Origin: UMGS1474 sp050946775
GTDB taxonomy: Bacteria > Bacillota > Clostridia > Oscillospirales > Acutalibacteraceae
Length of the DNA: 19,757 nt
Assembly (NCBI GenBank): GCA_050946775.1
Contig: JBMNVL010000028.1
Location: forward strand, 1 to 19,757
Reading direction: 5' to 3'
Part shown: positions 8,573 through 15,147 of the stretch, one piece after another
How the letters are laid out: each line of letters begins with the position of its first letter
How positions within the stretch are numbered: position 1 is the first letter of the stretch
Program-made: the position numbers and the translations under genes
The notes under the pieces: model-generated
The model's input: only the letters and a program-made list of their open reading frames with translations
What the model was told of the DNA's origin: nothing
Databases searched by the model: none

Positions 8573-9823
8573 TTGCCCGGACTTCATCATCGCCCGGCGC
8601 TGCCGTCCCGCAGGGAACCGGCCGCCATGGACGACATCCATCTGTTTCAACAGATCCAGCGGGTCTTTTTGCCGCTGTCATACGGCGGCGAGGATCTGCC
8701 CTGCCGCTTCGCACCGGGCGACGCCGTCGCCACGGGCGATCGGCTGTGTCCGCCGGAATGCGCGGTGGCGCTGTCCCTGCGCTCGTCGGTCGAAGGGGTT
8801 TTCGAGGGTTTGCGCACCCTTTCCCATCCAATATATGGCACCCTGACCTGCGCGGTGATTCGTCCCGCCATTCAGCCGACCCCGGCGCCCGATATCACGC
8901 CCGCCAAGGGCGCGACGGCGCAGCAGGTGCTTTTCGCCGCGCGGGACGCCGCCATCATCGACGAAATCGACGGAGTGCCGCTGTATAAAAAGCTGGCCGC
9001 TTTTCAAGAGGAACGGGTCTCCTATCTGGTGGGCGACGCCGTGGACGCCCAGCCGTACGGCTGCGCCGGCACGGCGGTGCTGCGCCGCCACGGCGAAGCG
9101 GTGGGCGAAGGGTTGTGGCTGGCGACCGGCGCCGTCGGCGCGGTGGGATGCCACCTGGCCGTTCAGTTGTCCCCCCGTCAGCGAAACAAATTGCCCGCCG
9201 TACTGAAGGGCCGGCTGTTCCCGGTGAAACCGGGGTATCCGGTCGGGGCGTTGTCCCGTGCCGGAAGCGACGTGCGGGTGGGGCGGATCGGCGCGCAGGC
9301 CTGTTTGGCGCTGCAGCGGGCGGTCACCTTAAAGGAAGCCCAGCACGATCTGTTCGTCACCGTGACCGGCGACGCCGTGGAGCGTCCCCGGACGGTGTGC
9401 GCTCCCGTCGGCACGCCGGTGACCGAGCTGCTGCGGTTTTGCGGGCTGGTCCGGGAGCCGGCGCAGGTGATCCTCGGCGACGCGCTGACCGGGGTGGCGC
9501 TGGACGCCACCGATCTGCCGGTTCTGCCGGGGACGACCTGCCTGATCGCCCTGTCCAAACCGCCCCGGGAACCGCGCGCCTGCGAGGGCTGCGGCCGGTG
9601 CGCGCGGGTGTGTCCCGCCCGGTTGATGCCCGATGAGATCGCCCGGCGGGTGGAGGCGATGCAGTACGACCGGCTGGAGGGACTGCATCCCGAGGAATGC
9701 CTCCAATGCGGCGTGTGCGCTTACGTTTGCCCGGCCGGGCGGGAATTGCCCGCGCTGGTGCGGGAAGCGGCCGGCGCCGGCGGGCGAATGCTGATGAATT
9801 GGGGGGATCCGGATGGCACTTAA
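8573..9823 (+). CDS. rnfC: RnfC-like iron-sulfur subunit lacking NADH/FMN motifs
   Basis: The 416-residue protein has the RnfC layout: a barrel-sandwich-like N-terminus (VFLPLSYGGEDLPCRFAPGDAVATGD), a central Rossmann-like region, an SLBB-like stretch (FVTVTGDAVERPRTVCAPVGTPVTELL) and two C-terminal 4Fe-4S motifs, Cys337/340/343/347-Pro and Cys376/379/382/386-Pro. In canonical RnfC the centre carries a Gly-rich GMGGAGFP and an acidic NGAECEPY motif for FMN and NADH. Here the matching places read IIDEIDGVPLYKKL (128-141) and VGDAVDAQPY (153-162), so nucleotide oxidation is doubtful. TTG at 8573 keeps the family GLH start and follows a GAGGGG; ATG at 8627 is the alternative. It overlaps rnfD by 11 bases. 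Confidence 0.82.
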   Translation: MPGLHHRPALPSRREPAAMDDIHLFQQIQRVFLPLSYGGEDLPCRFAPGDAVATGDRLCPPECAVALSLRSSVEGVFEGLRTLSHPIYGTLTCAVIRPAIQPTPAPDITPAKGATAQQVLFAARDAAIIDEIDGVPLYKKLAAFQEERVSYLVGDAVDAQPYGCAGTAVLRRHGEAVGEGLWLATGAVGAVGCHLAVQLSPRQRNKLPAVLKGRLFPVKPGYPVGALSRAGSDVRVGRIGAQACLALQRAVTLKEAQHDLFVTVTGDAVERPRTVCAPVGTPVTELLRFCGLVREPAQVILGDALTGVALDATDLPVLPGTTCLIALSKPPREPRACEGCGRCARVCPARLMPDEIARRVEAMQYDRLEGLHPEECLQCGVCAYVCPAGRELPALVREAAGAGGRMLMNWGDPDGT

Positions 9824-10793
9824 GCTTTCGGCCGCGCCCTACGGACGGCTGACCACCTCCGCCGGATCCCGCGGTTGGATGACGGCGCTGTTGCTGCTGC
9901 CGCTGGCTCTGTTTTCGGGCGTGTATTACGGCCTGCGGCCGATTTTGCTGCTGGCGGTCGGGGTAGCGGCGGCCAACGTCTGCGAATTGCTCGCCTGCGG
10001 GCTGTTAAAGCGCTGCCCCACTCTTTTTGACGGGTCGGCGACGGTGACCGGGCTGCTGATCGGACTGCTGATGAGTCCCCTGTCCCCCTACTGGCTGCCG
10101 GCGCTGGCAGCGGCCTTCGCCATCTGGGTGGTCAAGATGCCCTTTGGCGGAAACGGGCACGAGCCTTTCGTCCCGGCGGCCGCCGGGATCGCGGTGGTCA
10201 CCCAGTGCTTCCCCGCCCAATTGTTCACCTATCCGGCGCCCAACCTGATCCAGCCGCTGCCCTTGTGGGACGTGTCGGCGGCGGTCAGCGAGACCTCTCC
10301 CGCCGCGCTGCTGGCGTCGGGGACGGCGCCCGCGTATTCCCTGCCGGCGTGGCTGCTGGGGCAGATCCCCGGCCCGATCGGCGCGACGGCGGCGGTGCTG
10401 CTGATCGCCTGCGGAATCGGTTTGTTCGCCCGGCGGCTGGCGTCGCCGCTGATCACCCTGCCCTATCTGCTGACCTGCGCCGTCTGGGCGCTGGCGTTCC
10501 CCCGGGTGGCCGGCGATCCGCTGAGCGGGCTGATCGGCGAAATGTGTTCGGGATACCTGCTGTTCAGCGGCTTCTTTTTGCTGCCGGCGGCGCCGATCGC
10601 GCCCCGGCACCCGCTGGCGCGGGCGGTATACGGCGTCGGCGGCGGCGCGCTGACCATGCTGCTGCGGGCAAACGGTCGGTTTGAGGCGTCGGCCTGCTTC
10701 GCGGTGCTGTTGATGAACGCCCTGGCGCCCCTGATCGACCGGGGCTGCTGGCGGCTGGCGCACCGCTTCGTCCGGAAAGGAGGCGCTCTGTGA
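9813..10793 (+). CDS. rnfD: RnfD-like membrane subunit without the flavinylation motif
   Basis: A 326-residue polytopic protein of the NqrB/RnfD family. Recognisable are LFDGSATVTGLLIGLLMSP (72-89), the FGGNGHEPFVPAA loop (111-123, matching GGLGYNPFNPA) and the terminal FAVLLMNALAPLIDR. Canonical RnfD attaches FMN to the Thr of a D-G-x-(S/T)-(G/S)-A-T motif. The aligned segment here is AAVSETSPAALL (156-167), where Asp is Ala and the flavin-bearing Thr is Ser. The usual FxATDP segment reads FFLLPAAP (254-261). Membrane helices and loop spacing are intact. The stop overlaps the next start (GTGA, 10790-10793), leaving no room for rnfG. Confidence 0.85.
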   Translation: MALKLSAAPYGRLTTSAGSRGWMTALLLLPLALFSGVYYGLRPILLLAVGVAAANVCELLACGLLKRCPTLFDGSATVTGLLIGLLMSPLSPYWLPALAAAFAIWVVKMPFGGNGHEPFVPAAAGIAVVTQCFPAQLFTYPAPNLIQPLPLWDVSAAVSETSPAALLASGTAPAYSLPAWLLGQIPGPIGATAAVLLIACGIGLFARRLASPLITLPYLLTCAVWALAFPRVAGDPLSGLIGEMCSGYLLFSGFFLLPAAPIAPRHPLARAVYGVGGGALTMLLRANGRFEASACFAVLLMNALAPLIDRGCWRLAHRFVRKGGAL

Positions 10794-11407
10794 AACGCTC
10801 TCCCTGGCCGATCTTCTGGTCGACCTTTCTCAAAAACAACATCGTGCTGGTCAAGGCGGTGGGGATCTGTCCCATCATCGCCGGGGGCACCACCCTGAAA
10901 AACGGGGTGGCGCTGACCGTCTGCACTCTGGCGGTGCTGCTGCCGTCCTGTCTGTTTATGGCGGGGATGGGCGACAAGATCCCCAAATGGCTCCACCCGC
11001 CGGTCTATACCCTGGCGGCCACCCTGATGATGGTGGGCGCTTCGGCGGCGGTCAGCCAATGGATCGCTCCCGAGATCTACGCCTCGCTGTATCTGTTTTT
11101 GCCGCTGATGGTGGTCAGCACCATCTTCACCTACCACGCCGGCGGATTTTCGGCCGGAACGCGGCCGCTGTTCGCCGCGGCCGACGCGGTCGGCTCGGCG
11201 CTGGGCTTCGGACTGGTGATCTGCGTGGTGTCCGCCCTGCGGGAAGCGGCGGCCACCGGCACGGTATGGGATCTGCCTCTCCCCTTTGCCCAGCGGTTCC
11301 CCTCGGGTGCGCTTCCCTTCGCGGCTTTCATCCTGCTGGGACTGATGGCCGCCGGATTGCAGGCGGCGCAAAACCGCCGCCGCGTCCGAAAGGAGGAAGA
11401 CGCATGA
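10790..11407 (+). CDS. rnfE: RnfE-like membrane subunit
   Basis: A 205-residue protein with about six membrane helices, of the RnfE/NqrD type. In canonical complexes RnfE and RnfA are paralogues in inverted orientation that share a 2Fe-2S cluster within the membrane. Cys27 in VGICPII matches the conserved first-helix Cys. The second conserved Cys (VNCIILGRAEAF in typical sequences) is Thr111 here, in VSTIFTYHAGGF. ALGFGLVICVVSALREAAATGTV matches the late conserved helix. GTG is the start, with GAAAGGAGG (10775-10783) upstream. The C-terminus is basic (QNRRRVRKEED). It is coupled to rnfA by ATGA (11404-11407). Confidence 0.85.
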   Translation: MKRSPWPIFWSTFLKNNIVLVKAVGICPIIAGGTTLKNGVALTVCTLAVLLPSCLFMAGMGDKIPKWLHPPVYTLAATLMMVGASAAVSQWIAPEIYASLYLFLPLMVVSTIFTYHAGGFSAGTRPLFAAADAVGSALGFGLVICVVSALREAAATGTVWDLPLPFAQRFPSGALPFAAFILLGLMAAGLQAAQNRRRVRKEEDA

Positions 11408-11988
11408 GCGAACTGCTGGTGTATCTGCTGGCGGCGGCACTGCTGCAAAATCTGGTGCTGACGACCGGCTTCGGCTCGTCGATGATGATGCGGATCCTTC
11501 GCCGTCCCACCGATCTGCTGCCCTTTGGGGCGCTTCTGACCCTGTTTTCGGTATCGTCCTCCCTGATCGTCTACCCGCTGGACGGCCTGCTGGGCACCGG
11601 CTATTGGGCCAAGCTCTTTCGTCCGCTGATCATGGTGGCGATCACGGCGGCGCTGTATATCCTGCTGTCGCTGCTGATTCGCCGCTCGGTGCGGCTTTAT
11701 CGCCGGGTCGGCCATCTGCTGGGACTGGCGGCCTTCAACAACGTCGTCGTCGGAGTGGCGCTGATACTCAACCATCAGTTTGCCGCCACTCTGCCGGTGG
11801 CGATCGGGTTCAGCGCCGGGTCGTGTCTGGGGTTTACCCTGCTGGCGCTGGTGCTGGTCCAGGCCACCCGCCGGGCGGATCATCCCGCCATGCCCGACGC
11901 CTTTCGCGGACTGCCGTCCACCCTGCTGTACATGGGGATCCTGGCGCTGGCGCTGATGGGATTCTCGGGCAGCGTGTCGTTTGTATAG
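11404..11988 (+). CDS. rnfA: RnfA-like membrane subunit lacking both cluster cysteines
   Basis: A 194-residue, roughly six-helix RnfA/NqrE-type protein. Conserved landmarks are LLQNLVL near the N-terminus, VVVGVALILN in the middle, SCLGFTLLALVL, and the terminal MGFSGS. Canonical RnfA has one Cys in FLGICP and one in TTNCAVLGVAL. Here the equivalent residues are Ser26 (FGSSMM) and Asn113 (FNNVVVGVAL). Together with the change in RnfE, three of four cluster ligands are missing. The single remaining Cys of this protein (in GSCLGF) is at a non-ligand position. The gene follows rnfE by ATGA overlap. In ordinary clostridial loci rnfB comes next; here a VanZ-GtrA gene does. Confidence 0.83.
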   Translation: MSELLVYLLAAALLQNLVLTTGFGSSMMMRILRRPTDLLPFGALLTLFSVSSSLIVYPLDGLLGTGYWAKLFRPLIMVAITAALYILLSLLIRRSVRLYRRVGHLLGLAAFNNVVVGVALILNHQFAATLPVAIGFSAGSCLGFTLLALVLVQATRRADHPAMPDAFRGLPSTLLYMGILALALMGFSGSVSFV

Positions 11989-11998
11989 GAGAATCGTT

Positions 11999-12838
11999 AT
12001 GTCGGATCGTTCCCGGTCGTCCTCGCGTTTGATCGTGTGGGCGATCACCCTGCTGTTGGCCGTCGGCGCCGTGGCGCTGACCCTGCAGACAAACGCCGCT
12101 TTGCAGGCGGCGTTGCTTTCGGTCGCCCGCCGGGCGATCGCCGCCGTGATCGGCGGCGACGGGCTGGCCAAATGGACGCCCCTGCTGCTCAAGCTGGCGT
12201 TTTTCGCGGCGATGGCGACGCTGGTTTGGGGCGGCGGCTTTCTTCGCGGCGCCGACCGGCGGCGAACGCTGCTCGACGGCGTCGTCACCGCCGGGGTGAT
12301 GGCGGTGGGGCTGGAGGCGCTGCAGGCGGTTTTGTCCCACCGGCAGGCGTCGCCCGCCGACGCGCTTTGGTGCGCCGGGACGGGGTGTCTGACGGCGGGC
12401 GTGTTGTTCGCCGGACAGTGGGCGGCGGTCAAATTCCCCAAGCTGGTCAACCGCCAGACGGTGCTTTACGTCGTCTTCGGCGTCTTGACCACCCTGGTCA
12501 ACATCGTCTCTTTCCAGCTGTTCTACAATTTGCTGCACATCCCGGCGCTGATCACCAACGCCATTGCCTGGGTGCTGTCGGTGCTGGTGGCGTATATCAC
12601 CAACAAGCGGTACGTCTTTGAAAGCCGTACCGGGACCGCCGCCGCCTTTTGGCGGGAGATCGGGATGTTTTTCGGCGCGCGGCTGCTCTCCTTCGGGGTG
12701 GACGAGGCCGGCATCTGGCTGCTGATCGACGTGGTGGGTCTGCACAGCGGTCTGTCCAAAATCCTGATGAACGTCGTCGTGCTGATCCTCAATTATATCT
12801 TCAGCAAATGGTTCATTTTCAAGAAAAACAAGGAATGA
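11999..12838 (+). CDS. VanZ-like / GtrA fusion membrane protein, putative polyprenyl-phosphate-sugar flippase
   Basis: A 279-residue polytopic protein with two domains. Residues about 10-140 look like VanZ: a first helix, PLLLKLAFFAAMA (61-73), and VGLEALQAVLSHRQASPADAL (103-123), matching the family pattern E-x-x-Q-x5-R-x3-x-x-D. Residues about 153-279 are GtrA-like: VLYVVFGVLTTLVNIVSFQLF, AIAWVLSVLVAYITNKRYVF (188-207) and the terminal FSKWFIFKK, giving four helices. GtrA proteins move polyprenyl-phosphate-linked sugars across the membrane. The ATG follows AGGAG (11987-11991) and lies ten bases after the rnfA stop, so it is probably cotranscribed with the Rnf-like genes. Likely partners are the GT2 and GT-C-like genes of the convergent operon. 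Confidence 0.82.
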   Translation: MSDRSRSSSRLIVWAITLLLAVGAVALTLQTNAALQAALLSVARRAIAAVIGGDGLAKWTPLLLKLAFFAAMATLVWGGGFLRGADRRRTLLDGVVTAGVMAVGLEALQAVLSHRQASPADALWCAGTGCLTAGVLFAGQWAAVKFPKLVNRQTVLYVVFGVLTTLVNIVSFQLFYNLLHIPALITNAIAWVLSVLVAYITNKRYVFESRTGTAAAFWREIGMFFGARLLSFGVDEAGIWLLIDVVGLHSGLSKILMNVVVLILNYIFSKWFIFKKNKE

Positions 12839-12839
12839 G

Positions 12840-12922
12840 AAAAGATCCTTCGCTTCGCTCAGGATGACGCCGTATTTCATGGCGTTGTCATCCTGAACCG
12901 TTTACGGCGAAGGATCTTTTTA
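12840..12922. repeat. Long imperfect hairpin repeat (AGATCCTTCGC type)
   Basis: Outer arms AAAAGATCCTTCGC (12840-12853) and GCGAAGGATCTTTT (12907-12920) are perfect complements. Inner arms TCAGGATGAC (12859-12868) and GTCATCCTGA (12887-12896) extend the pairing, and CGCC/GGCG closes around a short loop. The hairpin starts two bases after the GtrA-protein stop and ends in a T tract, so it probably doubles as the operon terminator. Similar AGGATGAC/GTCATCCTGA hairpins are widespread intergenic repeats in bacteria as I recall them; copy number in this genome cannot be seen from here. Confidence 0.7.
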
Positions 12923-12930
12923 CGTTACAC

Positions 12931-12955
12931 GGGCGGATGGTATCCGCCCCTACGG
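12931..12955. repeat. Short palindromic repeat, copy 2 (GGGCGGAT type)
   Basis: GGGCGGAT (12931-12938) and ATCCGCCC (12942-12949) are complementary arms around three bases, followed by CTACGG. This is the longer form of the element at 5272. It lies right after the hairpin repeat at 12840, a tandem arrangement of two different repeat families between convergent operons. Confidence 0.55.
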
Positions 12956-13019
12956 CACAGGCCCGGATCGCGCCATTGGCTTGTGTTGTCACGATTCAAG
13001 CCTGTTTTCCGTATGTAGC

Positions 13020-13052
13020 AAGCGCCTGCTCGGTTGTGAGCAGGCGCTTTTG
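13020..13052. terminator. Terminator hairpin between convergent operons
   Basis: AAGCGCCTGCTC (13020-13031) pairs perfectly with GAGCAGGCGCTT (13038-13049) across a six-base loop. The T tract is short (T4) on the plus strand and weaker on the minus strand. It lies seven bases past the GatD-like stop, so it is the only terminator candidate for the minus-strand envelope operon. Confidence 0.6.
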
Positions 13053-13058
13053 ATCCCG

Positions 13059-13748
13059 TTATTCAAAATCCTTCAGCCGGTTGCGGTAGGCCTGCATCGC
13101 CTGCTCCTCAAAGGGCAGCGCGTCGGGGGTGACGCCGAGCAGTCCCAGCAGATACCGGGCGAAGGGCGGGTTCATAATCAGCAGCGGCCCCAGCAGATAG
13201 GTGCCGAACAGGTTGTGGATCCGCACGCCCTCGCCGGTCTCCTTGCGGTTGAGCCCCATGCTGTGGGTGGTGTGCAAAAAGGGCAGCCCCGGTTTGGTCG
13301 GGTAAGCGGTGGTGAACTGCGCCTTGAAGCCGACGACCGGCGTTTCCCCGAAGAAGCCCTTGTAGGAGGCGGCGTAGCGGTGCATCATATCCCGTTTGGC
13401 GACGATCGGGATCAGTCCCAGACCATCGATCCCGCTGCCATCCTCGTTTTCGATCCGCTCGCCGAACACCTCCATGGCGTTGCCGGTCAGCAAAAACACC
13501 TTGTCCCGCTCGATCAATTCCCGCAGCCGGTCGGCGTAAGGGCGCAGCCGGGCGATCGCCCGCTCCTGCGCGTTTTCGCTCATCGGCCCCATGTAGATCA
13601 GATCGACGTCCCGTGTGACGAACGCCGGCTGAGCGTGCATGGCGGTCTCGACGAATTCCGCCTCAGGCAGACAGCGGCGCAGATACCGCACGTTGCCGGT
13701 ATCGCCGTACAGATTGGCGTATTCGGGGAACAAAATCTCGACGATCAT
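13059..13748 (-). CDS. gatD: GatD-like class I glutamine amidotransferase lacking the catalytic Cys and His
   Basis: The 229-residue protein resembles GatD, the glutaminase partner of MurT that amidates D-Glu of lipid II. Family features are LFPEYANLYGDTGNVRYL at the start, VDLIYMGP, and NLFGTYLLGPLLIMNP near the end. In active GatD the nucleophile sits in a CGG(Y/F)Q elbow; here that place reads LLTGNAMEVFG (86-96) with no Cys. The catalytic His of the YxHGP motif is Leu186 (YLLGPLL). The glutaminase dyad is therefore absent as I align it. The start overlaps the MurT-like stop (ATGA, 13745-13748), keeping the usual murT-gatD order. It may be a structural partner or bind ligand without hydrolysing glutamine. 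Confidence 0.8.
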   Translation of the reverse strand: MIVEILFPEYANLYGDTGNVRYLRRCLPEAEFVETAMHAQPAFVTRDVDLIYMGPMSENAQERAIARLRPYADRLRELIERDKVFLLTGNAMEVFGERIENEDGSGIDGLGLIPIVAKRDMMHRYAASYKGFFGETPVVGFKAQFTTAYPTKPGLPFLHTTHSMGLNRKETGEGVRIHNLFGTYLLGPLLIMNPPFARYLLGLLGVTPDALPFEEQAMQAYRNRLKDFE

Positions 13749-15127
13749 TCGCCCTTCCCCCTTTCAGCGCACAGTGAGCGCAGCTCCTGCTTGGCGGGAT
13801 CGGTATACGGCGTGTTCCAGGTATCGTGCAGCAGCACCACCGTGTCCACCTCGTCCAGCGGGACGAAGGGCGCCATCTCCTGCTCATGACGGCAGCAGAC
13901 GATCCGCTCGGGCTCCATGCCGGCCATCAGCAGCCGCAGCTGGAAATCCCACGCCCGTTTGCCGCCGATGACAATTTTGCGGATGCTCTCGTCCTTGAGA
14001 AACTCAAAATCCGCCTCGTAGATCCAGGCGGTGTATTCCGACCCGCCCCGGTTGTAGAAAAAGTCGTCGATCGCCAGCATGACCGCCTTTTTCCCCGGCT
14101 CCTTGCGGATGAAATCGAACACCCGGGAACAGGCGACCGGGTTTTGCCCCTTGGCCAGCATTTCGATGATGGTCCACTTCCCCGCCTTTTCACTGTTGAA
14201 GCGGGTGGAGACGATCTTCATATCGGCGAACACCTGCCGCAGGGTCTCGTAGGACAGCCCGAACCGCCGCAGCAGCGCCACCACCGCGACCGAGTTGTAC
14301 CAGTCGGTGACGTTGTGCCCCAGAAGCCGGTAGACCTCGTCCCCGTCGGGAGTGCGGATCGTCAGCGAGCCGCCCTGCCGGTCGACCGCCGTTACGGCGT
14401 AATCCACCGCCGGCGAGCCGAAATCGCAATGGGTACAATGAGCGCGGCCGATGTGGTTGTAGCGGATGAACTCGTACGCCAGCGGATAGTCGCAGACCGG
14501 ACAGGCCACCACGTCCTTGATGATGTTGTCGGTGATGGGCACCTCACCCGGCAGATGGTCGATGCCGAAGGTGACCCGCTCGTTGCCGGGCGACAGCCGG
14601 CTGCTGATCAGATCGTCGGCGTTGAGAATCAGCTTGGTCTTTTTGGGAATGTATTTGGTCAAAATTTCCCGGATGTAATCCGAATGGGCGTTGCGGTTGG
14701 CCGAATCCCGGAACAGGTTGGTGCACACGAGATAGTCCGGCTGCAGATAGGGATAGATCCGGGGCGCGCTGCGCTCGTCGATCTCCAGCACCGCCATTTT
14801 CCGGCGGGCCTTGCCCCGCCAGGTGCTGTCCTTGATCAGCATGGTGGTGATGCCGGTGTCGACGTTGCCGCCCATCCGGTTGCAGGTGAAATCGTACCCG
14901 GCGCTTTCCAGCACGTCGGCGATCATATTGGTGACGGTGGTCTTGCCGTTGGTGCCGGTCACCGCCAGGATGGTCTCGGGCTTTTCCAGCCGTCCCAAAA
15001 AGGTGGGACACAGGATCAGCGCCACCTCACCGGGCAGGTTGGTGGCGTTTTTGCCCAGCAGCCGCATAAAGGCGATCATCGCCTTGGCCATCCACAGCAT
15101 CAGATAAAACCAGGGTGTTTTGCGCAT
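13745..15127 (-). CDS. murT: MurT-like Mur ligase (DUF1727 C-terminal domain)
   Basis: The 460-residue protein has an N-terminal hydrophobic stretch (8-25), a Mur-ligase P-loop VTGTNGKTT (56-64), EIDERS (115-120), TNLFRD (136-141), a four-Cys zinc ribbon (Cys209, 212, 231, 234) and a C-terminal DUF1727 domain. MurT activates the D-Glu carboxylate of lipid II for amidation with ammonia from GatD. In typical MurT the domain carries an ADGxD-V-S-W segment whose Asp completes the glutaminase triad; the corresponding segment here is GGSEYTAW (361-368). FRDQLDRYGE of the usual family is FRDSANRNAH. It starts 20 bases after the GT2 stop behind GAGAGG and is coupled to the GatD-like gene. Confidence 0.87.
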   Translation of the reverse strand: MRKTPWFYLMLWMAKAMIAFMRLLGKNATNLPGEVALILCPTFLGRLEKPETILAVTGTNGKTTVTNMIADVLESAGYDFTCNRMGGNVDTGITTMLIKDSTWRGKARRKMAVLEIDERSAPRIYPYLQPDYLVCTNLFRDSANRNAHSDYIREILTKYIPKKTKLILNADDLISSRLSPGNERVTFGIDHLPGEVPITDNIIKDVVACPVCDYPLAYEFIRYNHIGRAHCTHCDFGSPAVDYAVTAVDRQGGSLTIRTPDGDEVYRLLGHNVTDWYNSVAVVALLRRFGLSYETLRQVFADMKIVSTRFNSEKAGKWTIIEMLAKGQNPVACSRVFDFIRKEPGKKAVMLAIDDFFYNRGGSEYTAWIYEADFEFLKDESIRKIVIGGKRAWDFQLRLLMAGMEPERIVCCRHEQEMAPFVPLDEVDTVVLLHDTWNTPYTDPAKQELRSLCAERGKGE

Positions 15128-15147
15128 ACGTTTCCTCTCCCGTGCGT

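Noticed and set aside
10780..10800. A hidden or frameshifted rnfG between rnfD and rnfE
   Set aside because: The two genes overlap by four bases with a good Shine-Dalgarno, so there is no space for even a remnant.
11404..11988. Interpreting the Rnf-like genes as pseudogenes
   Set aside because: All four frames are full length, overlap properly and keep long conserved segments (for example the MGFSG and LLMNALAPLIDR ends); random decay would not spare these.
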